A stretch of 64,000 bases of DNA from CAZWLY01 sp964634465 (GTDB lineage Bacteria > Desulfobacterota > Desulfarculia > G963662305). Each line of letters opens with the position of its first letter. The first letter of the stretch is position 1. The stretch spans positions 29,167 through 93,166 of the forward strand of contig CAZWLY010000015.1 of the NCBI GenBank assembly GCA_964634465.1. Direction: 5' to 3'. Position numbers and translations under genes: made by a program. Shown piece by piece: positions 23,071-31,740 of the stretch. The notes beneath the pieces are model-generated. The model worked only from the letters and a program-made list of their open reading frames with translations, was not told the DNA's origin and searched no databases.

Positions 23071-24333
23071 ATGGCCCTGGACGACGACCTGTTCGACAAA
23101 AGCAGCCTGGAAATCTTTATCGATGAGGCGAACGAGTCCATCGAGGCCCTGGAGGTGGGCCTGCTGGCCCTGGAGGACAATCCGGACGACGCCGACGTGC
23201 TGGACGAGGTCTTCCGGCAGGCTCACACCCTGAAAGGCAACGCCGGTTTTCTCGGCCTGGACCGACTCAATCTTTTCGCCCACGCCATGGAGGATGTTCT
23301 CGAATCAATTCGCCAGGGGGAATTTGCCTTCACCTCCGAGGCGGCGAGCGCTCTCCTTGCGGCCGTCGATTGCCTCAGACATCTGGTCGCTTGCGCCGCT
23401 GAAGACCGGCCGCCGGACCAGGAACTGGTGGCCGAAGTGGAGGGGCGCTTGAAGGCCCTGGTGGAGAACCCACCGCCCGCGGCGACCGAGGTCGGGCCTG
23501 AGGCCGAGATCGGGCCGCCGACCGAGCACTGGGTCGGCGAGGCCGGAGGGGGAGAGCGGATTCTGGTCATCCATGACGTGGCCGTGATCAGGAAGATCGT
23601 TGAGAATTACATCGTCGCCGCCGAGATGGACGAGGTGGAACTGGAATCGGTCGCCTCGGCCCAGGCCGGCGCAAAACGGTTGGACGAGAAGAAGTTCGAC
23701 GTCGTCTTGTGCGGCTTGCAGATGTCCGGGATGGATGGGATCGCCGTCCACGAGCGCATGCTCGCCTCGGAAATAAACAAGGAGACGTCGTTCGTGCTCC
23801 TGACCTCCACCGATACCGAGGAGCAACGACAACGATTGGCCCGGCACGGCATCGACCACGTCCTGGCCATGCCCTTCACCCCGCAGCAACTCAAGGGGAT
23901 CATCCAGAAGGTCTACAACCCGCTCAGACGGCGCGCCTACCAGCGTTTCGCCATTCCCGGGGCGACGGCCGTCGTCACCGTCCAAGACCTGGACCTCCCC
24001 GCCGAAGTGCTCAATGTCAGTCTGAACGGGGTCCTGTGCCGGTTCGACTACCCGGCGGCGCAGCCCAACCTCATGCCCGCCTGCCGAATGAAGATCGTCT
24101 TGCCGCCGGCCTACGCTCAGGGAGACGCCGCGGGGATCACGGCCCGGCTGGTCAGGGTGGTCGTCCAGAACTGGGGGCCGGATGACACGCCGCAAAAGAT
24201 GCGGGCCGGATGGGAGTTCGTGAAGCTTCCCGAGCCGGCCAGAGAGGTTCTCGGTCTCACTCTCGACAAGGCCCGTCAGGAATTGACGGCCGCGGAAAGG
24301 GAGGCCGGGCTGACCTCCGGCCGGGCGCCGTAG
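23071..24333 (+). CDS. HPt - degenerate receiver - PilZ signalling protein
   Basis: Three domains are visible in 420 residues. An HPt domain (about 1-110) has the phospho-accepting H52 in QAHTLKGNAGFLG. A receiver-like domain (about 160-280) has one acidic residue where two are usual (LVIHDVAVI), and Gly215 replaces the phospho-acceptor Asp (VVLCGLQMSGMDG). It should therefore not be phosphorylated. A PilZ domain (about 284-400) keeps the c-di-GMP-binding RRRAYQR and NVSLNG motifs. The protein could receive phosphate on the HPt domain while reading c-di-GMP, linking a phosphorelay to motility or surface behaviour. No partner gene is adjacent. Confidence 0.8.
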   Translation: MALDDDLFDKSSLEIFIDEANESIEALEVGLLALEDNPDDADVLDEVFRQAHTLKGNAGFLGLDRLNLFAHAMEDVLESIRQGEFAFTSEAASALLAAVDCLRHLVACAAEDRPPDQELVAEVEGRLKALVENPPPAATEVGPEAEIGPPTEHWVGEAGGGERILVIHDVAVIRKIVENYIVAAEMDEVELESVASAQAGAKRLDEKKFDVVLCGLQMSGMDGIAVHERMLASEINKETSFVLLTSTDTEEQRQRLARHGIDHVLAMPFTPQQLKGIIQKVYNPLRRRAYQRFAIPGATAVVTVQDLDLPAEVLNVSLNGVLCRFDYPAAQPNLMPACRMKIVLPPAYAQGDAAGITARLVRVVVQNWGPDDTPQKMRAGWEFVKLPEPAREVLGLTLDKARQELTAAEREAGLTSGRAP

Positions 24334-24426
24334 GGTCGATCCATGGCCGGGCCGGCCAAGGGCGACTTCAAGACCGCGATCGAAAGAGAGCCGGGACTCG
24401 ACTTGAGAAATCCGCCCGCCGCCGGA

Positions 24427-25188
24427 TCAAATCCGGCCGATCAGTTCGCCTTTGGCCAACCGGTCCATCTCCTCCGACCAGTCCTGGCCCGGACCGTGGA
24501 TGAAAAAGGGCGGGGCCACGGCGAGCTCGTCTCCGCCGCCCGAGACCGCTTCGACCAAGGCCAAGCGACCCGGCCCGCCCGGCCGGGCGTAAGCCAGCCT
24601 CAAGCGTTTGGGCGTCAGCCCGACGCCCTCCAGCCGGGACAAAAGAGCCGTCAACCGCCAGACCGGATAGACGACGAACAGTCGGCCGCCAGCTCTGAGC
24701 CATCTGGCCGCGGCCGAGGTCCACTCGGCCAGGGAGGCGGTCAGTTCGTGGCGGGCCTTGTTCTTCTGCTCGTCCGGGCTGAGCCTGCCCGCGCCCAGCG
24801 GCCTGAACGGCGGGTTGACCACCACGGCGTCGAAGCTCTCGGCCGGGAAGAGATCGGGCCGGCGCAAATCGCCCTCGAAGACGGCCAGGCGGTCCTGGAC
24901 TTGGTTGAGGGCTGCGTTTCTGAGAGTCAGGCGGGCCAGCTCGGGCTGGATTTCCAGGGCGGTCAGTTGCAGTCGGGGTTCGGCCCACGCCAGCAGAACG
25001 CAGAGCACGCCCACGCCCGAGCCCAGGTCCAGCACCCGCCAGCCCGGCTCCAGGCGGGCGAAACCGGCCAGGAGCACGGCGTCAACGCTGAAACGGTAGC
25101 CTTTTTGAGGCTGGATGAACTTGAGTCGGCTGGCGAGGAGCGCATCCAGACTCTCGCCCGGGCCGGGCGCGAGCTCGGTGTCGCTCAC
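24427..25188 (-). CDS. TrmN6-like tRNA adenine-N6 methyltransferase
   Basis: The 253-residue protein has a class I SAM-binding motif (VLDLGSGVGVLCVLLAW) and the N6-adenine catalytic motif NPPF (VVNPPFRPLGAG). This layout is that of YfiC/TrmN6, which modifies A37 of tRNA1-Val. The start is GTG at 25188, 5 bases after the DUF1015 gene stop, so the two are probably cotranscribed. Related small-molecule or protein methyltransferases share the fold, so the exact substrate is uncertain. Confidence 0.75.
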   Translation of the reverse strand: MSDTELAPGPGESLDALLASRLKFIQPQKGYRFSVDAVLLAGFARLEPGWRVLDLGSGVGVLCVLLAWAEPRLQLTALEIQPELARLTLRNAALNQVQDRLAVFEGDLRRPDLFPAESFDAVVVNPPFRPLGAGRLSPDEQKNKARHELTASLAEWTSAAARWLRAGGRLFVVYPVWRLTALLSRLEGVGLTPKRLRLAYARPGGPGRLALVEAVSGGGDELAVAPPFFIHGPGQDWSEEMDRLAKGELIGRI

Positions 25189-25192
25189 TGTG

Positions 25193-26551
25193 TCAGTCAG
25201 CCAGGGGATCGACCACCACTCCGCTGGGCACGATGGGCCGCATGACCAGGCCCGTGGTCACCTTGGGGTAAAAATAGGTCGATTTGCGGGGCATGATCAG
25301 CCCGGCGTTGGCCACCGCCCTGACCTGCTCGATGCGGGTCGGGTTCAACAGGAAGGCCATCTCCACCTCGCCGACGGCCACCCGGTCCAGGCCGGAGTTG
25401 AGGTCGGCGTCGTAGACGAAGCGCTTCTCGTCGTCCAGATCGCTCAATTTCAATCCCAGGCAGCGGCCGTAGATGATCTCGTTCAGGACGACTACGTCCA
25501 GGTCCTTCAATGCTGGGTGCAGGTCCAGGGAATCCATCACCCCGTCCTTGAGGGTCAAGATGCGAAGGACGTTCTCGCCGTGGGAGGCAAAGCCGATGAC
25601 GTGCTTCTCCCAACCGTCGGCGGCCAGGTTGAAGCAGAACTCGCTACGGGCCGGGGCCGGGTTGCCGGGCTCGAAAGGCAGTTCCAGAATGTCGAAATAC
25701 TCGGCCGCCCGATTCAGGAAGGCCTGACGCTCGTAGCCGGGCAGATCCTTGATCAGCCGGTTGGCCGAGAGGATGGTCAAGCCCTTGTCCTGCATGGCGG
25801 TGGCGTAGATCAAGGTGTAGTTGAACGAGGCGTTGTTCGGGGCGTGGGGCAGTTGCTTCTGCATCAGGTCTCGATAGGCCAAGCCGGTCTCGTAGCGATG
25901 GTGGCCGTCGGCGATGTAGAAAGTAGACTCCCTTAGCCGTCGGGCCACCTCCCGTTGGGCTTGCCGGTCGGTGACCAGCCACAGGCTGTGAATGGTGCCA
26001 CCGTGATCCTCGAAGCGCATCGCCGGCTCGTCGGGCGCGGCCGCCTCCAGGACCTCCATCACCCCGCCGTCCTGATCGTCGTAGAGGGTGAAGATCTGGC
26101 TGAAGTTGGCCTTGCAGATCGAGATCAGGTTGAGACGATCCTGCTTGGTCGCCGAAAAGGTCTGTTCGTGGGGCTTGACCGCCCCTTCGGCGTAGTCCTC
26201 CAACCTCAAGAGGCTGATGAAGCCTTTTCTGGTCAACCGAGAAGAGACGCCCTGAAGAGGGTAATCGATCTGGTAGAGGTAGATGGCCGGCTCTATGTCC
26301 CGGGTGAGAACGTCCTCGTCCCACCACTTTTTGAAGTCGTCGGCGGCCCGCTGGTAGCGGTTGCGGTCTTCGTCGTCGCCGGGCCGCCCCTTGGGCAAGA
26401 TCAGTCGGATGACGTTGTACTTGTGGGCCAGGTAGAACTCGTCCTGTTGGGCCGGTGAAATGACGTCATAGGGCGGCGCGATGACGTCGGCCATGTCGTC
26501 GATCTTGTCTTGGTTGTATCTCAAGCCGCGCAGCGGCGCTATCAGGGCCAT
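25193..26551 (-). CDS. DUF1015 family protein
   Basis: This 452-residue soluble protein has the DUF1015 hallmarks: MALIAPLRGLRYN at the start, VIAPPYDVISPAQQDEF, a HPYNVIRLILP-like strand (HKYNVIRLILPKG), YADGHHRYETG (FYIADGHHRYETGLAYRD) and the C-terminal FLLNPTRIEQV. The family is common in bacteria and archaea, often near serC/serA, but has no established activity. It is the first gene of a two-gene unit with the TrmN6-like methyltransferase. ATG at 26551 is divergent from tRNA-Leu. Confidence 0.8.
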   Translation of the reverse strand: MALIAPLRGLRYNQDKIDDMADVIAPPYDVISPAQQDEFYLAHKYNVIRLILPKGRPGDDEDRNRYQRAADDFKKWWDEDVLTRDIEPAIYLYQIDYPLQGVSSRLTRKGFISLLRLEDYAEGAVKPHEQTFSATKQDRLNLISICKANFSQIFTLYDDQDGGVMEVLEAAAPDEPAMRFEDHGGTIHSLWLVTDRQAQREVARRLRESTFYIADGHHRYETGLAYRDLMQKQLPHAPNNASFNYTLIYATAMQDKGLTILSANRLIKDLPGYERQAFLNRAAEYFDILELPFEPGNPAPARSEFCFNLAADGWEKHVIGFASHGENVLRILTLKDGVMDSLDLHPALKDLDVVVLNEIIYGRCLGLKLSDLDDEKRFVYDADLNSGLDRVAVGEVEMAFLLNPTRIEQVRAVANAGLIMPRKSTYFYPKVTTGLVMRPIVPSGVVVDPLAD

Positions 26552-26630
26552 TGGCTCTCCCTGGGATGCTCGTTAGGCCTTCGTTTACTCCTAGGCGGGC
26601 CAAAGGTCAAGGTCTTTGTCCACTCCAAAC

Positions 26631-26659
26631 TTGACGCCGGGCAGGCCAATCCATATACT
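26631..26659 (+). promoter_or_regulatory. Promoter of tRNA-Leu
   Basis: TTGACG, 17-base spacer, TATACT; transcription would start a few bases before the tRNA 5' end at 26670. Confidence 0.75.
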
Positions 26660-26669
26660 AACCTCCCGA

Positions 26670-26756
26670 GCCGGAGTGGTGAAACTGGTAGACGCACGGG
26701 ACTCAAAATCCCGCGGGGTTCGCCCCGTGTCGGTTCGACTCCGACCTCCGGCACCA
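26670..26756 (+). tRNA. tRNA-Leu (anticodon CAA)
   Basis: An 87-base class II tRNA with a perfect 7-bp acceptor stem (GCCGGAG/CTCCGGC), discriminator A and encoded CCA. The anticodon stem CGGGA/TCCCG has the loop CTCAAAA, giving CAA, which reads UUG. A long variable arm (GGGGTTCGCCCC) is typical of tRNA-Leu. The T arm contains GGTTCGACTCC. Confidence 0.95.
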
Positions 26757-26766
26757 CGACAAAATC

Positions 26767-26797
26767 AAGGGGTTGAGCCCTACGGCTCAACCCCTTT
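26767..26797 (+). terminator. Terminator of tRNA-Leu
   Basis: A 13-bp perfect stem (AAGGGGTTGAGCC and its complement) with a 4-base loop ends in TTT, 10 bases after the CCA end. Confidence 0.85.
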
Positions 26798-27091
26798 CTC
26801 GATGCTTTGCCGAGACCGTCTCGACAACGCCCGATCTCTTGCCGACGCCAGGGGCTGAACGGAGAGAAGAAGATCGGAGTCGGCCGGGCGGAGCCAGGGC
26901 GTCAGACCGGCCGACGAGGCCCGTCAAGACCGTGGCGCCCTGTCCGGACAGGACGCATCGTTCCCGCCCGCCAAAAAACCCGGCTCCCACCCAAAGATAA
27001 ATGGCTGTAACTGGTGGATATCGTGGATTAATTGCGATAAACGCTCCGCTCCGCTCTTTCCGTCCAATTTTTGGTCAAGTCCGACCCCAAC
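26798..27091 (+). other. Intergenic stretch before the STAS gene
   Basis: No gene with a ribosome-binding site is visible on either strand. The last part, near 27000-27090, becomes AT-richer and could hold activator-binding sites for the sigma-54-type promoter that follows. Confidence 0.4.
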
Positions 27092-27107
27092 TGGCACGCT
27101 CCCTGCA
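27092..27107 (+). promoter_or_regulatory. Sigma-54-type promoter upstream of the STAS gene
   Basis: TGGCACG, four bases, CTGCA: a full -24 element and a -12 element with one change from TTGCA, correctly spaced. It lies about 40 bases upstream of the STAS start codon. No enhancer-binding activator gene is in the window. Confidence 0.65.
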
Positions 27108-27146
27108 TAATCTGAAGGTCGAGAAAAGTAACGGGGAGGGTTGGAA

Positions 27147-27512
27147 ATGATCGATTTCGCTGAGAGCAAAGCCGACGGCGTGTTGATCCTGGAGCCGCAG
27201 GTTCAGACCATCGACGGTTTCAACTCCAGCGCTTTCAGAGAGCGGTTGCTGGGCTACATAAGAGGCGGGGCGTCGCAGATCGTCCTCGACCTCAGTTCGG
27301 TGGACTACATCGACAGCACGGGGCTGGCCGCCGTCGTTTTCGCCGCCAAGGAGATCAGGCCGGGCGAGTTGATGCTTACCGGCCTGAATGACTTCACTCG
27401 CCGCGTCTTCAAGTTGACTCGTTTGGACAAGGCGATCAGAATTCTGCCCCAGAGGCTCGATCGACCCGACGCGGACGAGTCCGCCGCGAGCGGAACGGTC
27501 ATGGCCGCCTGA
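27147..27512 (+). CDS. STAS-domain anti-sigma-factor antagonist-like protein
   Basis: This single-domain protein of 121 residues resembles SpoIIAA/RsbV. The conserved phosphorylatable serine is S57 in VDYIDSTGLAAVVFAAK. ATG at 27147 follows GGGGAGGG by 6 bases; a TTG two codons earlier is less likely. It stands alone between a sigma-54-type promoter and its own terminator, so its kinase and anti-sigma partner are encoded elsewhere. Such solo STAS proteins also act in chemotaxis or c-di-GMP pathways, which would suit the neighbours. Confidence 0.85.
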   Translation: MIDFAESKADGVLILEPQVQTIDGFNSSAFRERLLGYIRGGASQIVLDLSSVDYIDSTGLAAVVFAAKEIRPGELMLTGLNDFTRRVFKLTRLDKAIRILPQRLDRPDADESAASGTVMAA

Positions 27513-27550
27513 GGCCGGATTTCATTCTTCCGGGTTTTCACGTTGCCGGG

Positions 27551-27594
27551 AACCGGGGTCGGGCCGCCACGGCCCGCTCCCGGTTTGTTTTTTT
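27551..27594 (+). terminator. Terminator of the STAS gene
   Basis: AACCGGG/CCCGGTT outer stem with an inner GGGCCG/CGGCCC stem, followed by a TTTGTTTTTTT tract. Confidence 0.85.
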
Positions 27595-27597
27595 GAA

Positions 27598-28202
27598 CCA
27601 ACCTCGCCCGGCGTCTTGTCCAGTGCCCGCCCGCGGCCGTTCTCATAAAATCTCTACTCATTCCCCGCAGCTTGCCACAAATGAAGAACGCCCCCCGCAT
27701 CCGCCGCCGATACCTTATCACTTGCGGCGGGGTGTTCATTTTTCGACCGACACGGTTCCGATCCTCGGCGATCTGTCGCCGAATAGGCATTTTTTGACAA
27801 TCGGGTCGGTTTTGCGGTAGCATATAAAAAATGATCACAACTAATAACTAACGGTGTCTTTGCTTGATTTGTTTGACAAAAAGCCACCACCCGGGAGTGC
27901 TTCACAGTCGGGCCGCCAGCCAGGTCGAGGATGAGGTTCGTTTGACTCCCGAACGGGATTGTCGCCGCTTCTTGCACCGGCGTTGCGGCTGAGTGGGAAC
28001 GGGAAAAAGTGTCGGGCCCTGAGCGACCCGCCCCTGAAACAAGGAGAAAAACGTCAACCCCCCGAGGCGCCCTCGAGCCTTGACGCCGGGGCTTCCCGCC
28101 GGGGGAGTGGTCTCCGCCGCTTGCAAGTAGTCCGTAACCGCGCCGGCGAAGCCGGCGAGCGCCGGTCCCGGCGGCCGGGAGGGGATTCAGCGGATCGAAG
28201 CG
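27598..28202 (+). other. Long intergenic region / possible 5' UTR of the HDOD gene
   Basis: No convincing gene lies in this 605-bp stretch. A hairpin with GAACGCCCC (27686-27694) and GGGGTGTTC (27729-27737), plus an inner CCGC/GCGG stem, is followed by ATTTTT. It resembles a terminator of a short plus-strand transcript. TTGACA at 27794-27799 with TAGCAT 18 bases on is a candidate promoter; a second TTGACA is at 27873. The 300 bases before the HDOD gene are GC-rich with further small inverted repeats. Confidence 0.4.
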
Positions 28203-29120
28203 ATGGTTTCGCCCCAAGAACGGATGGCCGAGGCCAGACGGCGCATATTTCGGATCGAGCGGCTGGCCTCCATCCCCCAGGTCGTATTTCAGCTCATCGA
28301 CGCCCTGGGCGACGCGGCGAGCGACGCCTCCGATCTGGAGCGGATCATAGAGAGTGATCAGGGGTTGGCCTCCAAGGTGCTCAGCCTGGCCAATTCCGCC
28401 TTTTACGGCTTCTCCCAGCAGATCACCACCGTCCGCCGGGCCGTTGTCGCCATCGGCTTCAAGGAGCTTCGACTCCTGGCCTTGGGCGCTGGCCTGGCCG
28501 ACCTGTTTGATCCCCGCCGGGTCCCGGACCGGTTCGACGGTCAGGCTCTTTGGGTCCACTGCCTGGGCGTGTCCTGGATCGCCCGCCAACTGGCCGAGGC
28601 GGCCCGGTATCCGGAGCCGGGAGAGATCCAGGTGGCCGGGTTGCTGCACGATCTGGGCAAGCTGGTTCTCTTCACTCATCTGGAGGAGGAAGCCGAGACG
28701 ATCCTGGACTTGGCGGCCCAAGGCGTTCCCTTCCACGAGGCCGAACGGCGTCTCGGTTTGCCCCACACCGTCATCGGAGGCATGCTGGCCGCCAAATGGG
28801 GCCTGCCCGAAGTGTTGATCTCAGCGATTCGCTACCACCATCGACCTCTCGCCAACGACCCGTATTACTCCGCCGCCTGTCTGGTGGCCGTGGCGGATCG
28901 GCTGACCAAGGCCCTGGGCTTCGGTCTGGCCACGTCGCACGAGAACATGGACGGCGCCGCCGTTATGGACGGAGCCTGCCTGGACGACGTGAAGCTCAAG
29001 CAGGTGGCCGGGCAGGCCAGGGAGCGGCTCCCGTCCGTCATCGACGGCTGGCGACAGATGATCCTCAAAGGAGACTCGGGTGAGAACCAACGACAAGGAC
29101 TTGGAAAAATTAAAGAATGA
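28203..29120 (+). CDS. HDOD-domain signalling protein
   Basis: The 305-residue protein consists mainly of an HDOD domain (about 20-215). It contains SDQGLASKVLSLANSAFYGFSQQITTVRRAVVAIG and LLHDLGKLVLF, and a later helix with a YHHRP motif. HDOD proteins are related to HD phosphohydrolases but usually lack the metal-binding set and act as scaffolds in signalling and motility. The 3' end overlaps the following kinase gene by 41 bases, so the two are translationally coupled and probably work together. ATG at 28203 is the assumed start; the ribosome-binding site is weak. Confidence 0.82.
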   Translation: MVSPQERMAEARRRIFRIERLASIPQVVFQLIDALGDAASDASDLERIIESDQGLASKVLSLANSAFYGFSQQITTVRRAVVAIGFKELRLLALGAGLADLFDPRRVPDRFDGQALWVHCLGVSWIARQLAEAARYPEPGEIQVAGLLHDLGKLVLFTHLEEEAETILDLAAQGVPFHEAERRLGLPHTVIGGMLAAKWGLPEVLISAIRYHHRPLANDPYYSAACLVAVADRLTKALGFGLATSHENMDGAAVMDGACLDDVKLKQVAGQARERLPSVIDGWRQMILKGDSGENQRQGLGKIKE

Positions 29121-31308
29121 AAACAGGGCGTTGATGCAGAGCTTGGCCGAGATGGGCGAGCGCCTGCAAGCCTCGGTCAAGCTCTTGTCGGCCATAAGTC
29201 GCCTGACCGTCATTCCAGCCAAGTTTTCCGACCTGACCCTGGCCGCCGAGGAGATGACCGCCATTTTGGCCCGGGAGCTCGACGACATCGACGGCTGTTC
29301 GATTCTGATCTACGATCCGGCCGACGACAGACTCGGGTTGTTGGCCGCCTGCGGCCAGGAAGACCTGGTAGGGGGGGAGAGTTCGCTGCGAAACAGGGAC
29401 CTCTCGTTTGAGCCCGGCGAGGGCGTCGCCGGTACGGTCTTCATCACCGGCGAACCGGTCTTTTGGGATCGAGACTCCGAGCACGCCGATCTGATCAAAC
29501 TGGACGCCCGACTCCACACCCCGGTCTCATTGGCCTGCCTGCCTCTGGAGTCGCTGGAACGCAAGATCGGCGTCCTGAACCTCTCCTTCGGCCAGACCCG
29601 CCCCTTCGACCATCCCCGGCAGCGGGAGTTGGTCATCTTGGGCGGGGTGGCGGCCAACCTGATCAAGACCTTCTTTCTCAAGGCCGAAGTGGAAGATCAG
29701 GCCGCCGCCCTGGAAGAGAAAGTCCGCCAGTGCGAGCTGGAGATCGCCAAGCGGGCTCAAACCGAGGAGACGCTCAGGGAGTCGGAGAATCGCTACCGGA
29801 CTCTGTTCAACACCATCACCGAGCTGATCTACACCCATGACCTGGACGGGAATATCTTGTCGGCCAACCCGATCCCCGCCGAGAGGCTGGGTTACACTCT
29901 CGACGAGGTGATCGGCCGCAACCTGGCCGACTTCCTGCCCGAACGCCATCGCGAAAACTTCTTCGACGACTTCCTGCCTCGGATCAAACGAGACGGCCAG
30001 GCCGAGGGGCTGTTCGTCGCCCGGAGCAAGGGCGGCGACGAACACTACATCGAGTTCCGGGCCGTCCTCGTCGAGCCCGAGGGAGAGGCGCCCTACGTCA
30101 GCGGTTTCGGGTGGGACGTCACCGGCCGGGTCATGGCCGAGCGGGAAATGAGGCGGATGGAGGACCAGTTGGCCCAGTCCCAGAAGATGGAGGCGCTGGG
30201 CATCCTCTCCAGCGGCATCGCCCACGACTTCAACAACATCCTCCAGGCTATTTCCGGAAACACCCAGTTGATCCTCAACGACGGCGGGTTGAGCGAAGCC
30301 AACAAGAAAAGGATAAACAGCATCGACCAGACGGTAAACAAGGCGGCCGACGTGGTCAAACGACTCCTGACCTTTTCCCGGAAGGCGGAGACCAGACTCG
30401 AACCGGTCGATCTCAATGACGAGATCAGGCACACGGTCGAGATGCTCGAGCACACCATTCCCAAGATGATCAGCATCGAAACCCGGTTGGCCGAAGAGTT
30501 GAAGTCGATCAACGGCGACCCCAGCCAGTTGGAGCAGGTGCTGAGGAACCTGGGGACCAACGCCCGGGACGCCATGCCCGACGGCGGCCGGCTGGTGTTT
30601 GAAACCAGAAACGTCACCTTGGACGAAAAATTCTGCCAGAACCAGCCGAACCTCACCCCGGGCGAGTACGTGCTGCTCAAGGTGTCCGACACCGGCAGCG
30701 GCATGGACTCGAAGACGGCCTCTCACATCTTCGAGCCGTTTTTCACCACCAAGAGCCTCAAGGGAGGCACCGGCCTGGGGTTGTATACGGTTTACGGCAT
30801 CGTCAGAAGCCACGCCGGTCACATAACCTGTCACAGCCGGCCGGGCCAGGGAACGACCTTCAACATCTACCTGCCGGTGATGACCATCGAGCGCGCTCCG
30901 GTTGTCGAGGCCGCCGAGTCGGAGGTCGAGCTCCCATCCGGGTCGGAGACGATTTTGATGGTGGACGACGAAGTGGAGATCCTGGAGACGGGGCAGGAGT
31001 TCCTGGCCAACTACGGCTACCGTGTTCTCACCGCCGACACCGGCGAGCGGGCCCTCGAAATCTTCAGGGAGCAAAGCGAGCAGATCGGACTGGTCATCCT
31101 GGATTTGGGCATGCCCGGCATGGGCGGCGAGAGGTGCCTGGCCGAACTGCTGGAGCTAGATCCGGCGGCCAAGATCATCGTCGCCAGCGGCTATTCGGCC
31201 ACGGACAAGGTCCAGAAGGTGATGGACCAAGGCGCGATCGGATTCATCCGCAAGCCGTATCGCTTTGCGAACATGCTGAAAAGCATCAGGTCCGTCCTCG
31301 ACGATTGA
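29080..31308 (+). CDS. GAF-PAS hybrid histidine kinase with C-terminal receiver
   Basis: The 742-residue protein has no transmembrane segment. In order: an N-terminal coiled coil, GAF domain (about 55-210), PAS domain (about 235-350), and a DHp domain with the phospho-accepting His in LSSGIAHDFNNILQAI. The ATPase domain has DTGSGMD, FFTTK and GTGLGLYTV, and the receiver (about 620-740) has its Asp in LVILDLGMPGMGG. The start is GTG at 29080 after AAAGGAG, inside the HDOD gene. The receiver without an output domain suggests transfer to an HPt protein; the HPt-PilZ protein at 23071 is a possible partner, by proximity only. Confidence 0.88.
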   Translation: MRTNDKDLEKLKNENRALMQSLAEMGERLQASVKLLSAISRLTVIPAKFSDLTLAAEEMTAILARELDDIDGCSILIYDPADDRLGLLAACGQEDLVGGESSLRNRDLSFEPGEGVAGTVFITGEPVFWDRDSEHADLIKLDARLHTPVSLACLPLESLERKIGVLNLSFGQTRPFDHPRQRELVILGGVAANLIKTFFLKAEVEDQAAALEEKVRQCELEIAKRAQTEETLRESENRYRTLFNTITELIYTHDLDGNILSANPIPAERLGYTLDEVIGRNLADFLPERHRENFFDDFLPRIKRDGQAEGLFVARSKGGDEHYIEFRAVLVEPEGEAPYVSGFGWDVTGRVMAEREMRRMEDQLAQSQKMEALGILSSGIAHDFNNILQAISGNTQLILNDGGLSEANKKRINSIDQTVNKAADVVKRLLTFSRKAETRLEPVDLNDEIRHTVEMLEHTIPKMISIETRLAEELKSINGDPSQLEQVLRNLGTNARDAMPDGGRLVFETRNVTLDEKFCQNQPNLTPGEYVLLKVSDTGSGMDSKTASHIFEPFFTTKSLKGGTGLGLYTVYGIVRSHAGHITCHSRPGQGTTFNIYLPVMTIERAPVVEAAESEVELPSGSETILMVDDEVEILETGQEFLANYGYRVLTADTGERALEIFREQSEQIGLVILDLGMPGMGGERCLAELLELDPAAKIIVASGYSATDKVQKVMDQGAIGFIRKPYRFANMLKSIRSVLDD

Positions 31309-31740
31309 CTACCCCCCGGCCTGGATTTCGGGCGGCGGCGGACGATCGAACCGGCCTCCCGGCGAGGGCCGTCTCGAGTGCCTATATTGATGGCACGGCC
31401 AGATAATAGTTGACCTAAGTGAGCGATGGTGCTACCTAATCCGGTGACAGAACCTCACGAACATTACGCCCCCATTGGCAGCGTCCGATACCAAGCGAGT
31501 GAAGACGGCGGGTGGGTCGCGCGCCGTCCGGCAGCCTGACCACGGCTCTCTCGCTGCGAGGGGCGGTGCTTTGTCGGGAGCGGATTCGCAACCAAACCCC
31601 GGGGAGGGGTGGAACCTGGCCTCGATTTCGACCTGGCGCCTCTCGTGAACCCACCCTTGTCTGCCGCGGGGAGTTGTGTCCGGGGGGGTCAACACCTGTA
31701 AAATCGGGTTTCGGCGTGTCTGGGTTTCAGGAGGTGGCAA
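31309..31740 (+). other. Intergenic region with a candidate promoter for the chemoreceptor gene
   Basis: No gene is visible in 432 bp. TTGACC (31410-31415), a 17-base spacer and TACCTA (31433-31438) make a fair promoter. If used, the chemoreceptor mRNA would have a leader of about 300 bases. I looked for a c-di-GMP (GEMM) riboswitch there and saw no match to its core. Confidence 0.4.

Noticed and set aside
31391..31408. Sigma-54 promoter starting at TGGCACG upstream of the chemoreceptor gene
   Set aside because: The -12 element is missing at the required distance (AGATA instead of TTGCA).
31439..31740. c-di-GMP riboswitch in the chemoreceptor leader
   Set aside because: The conserved GEMM core sequences were not found; only ordinary GC-rich stems are present.
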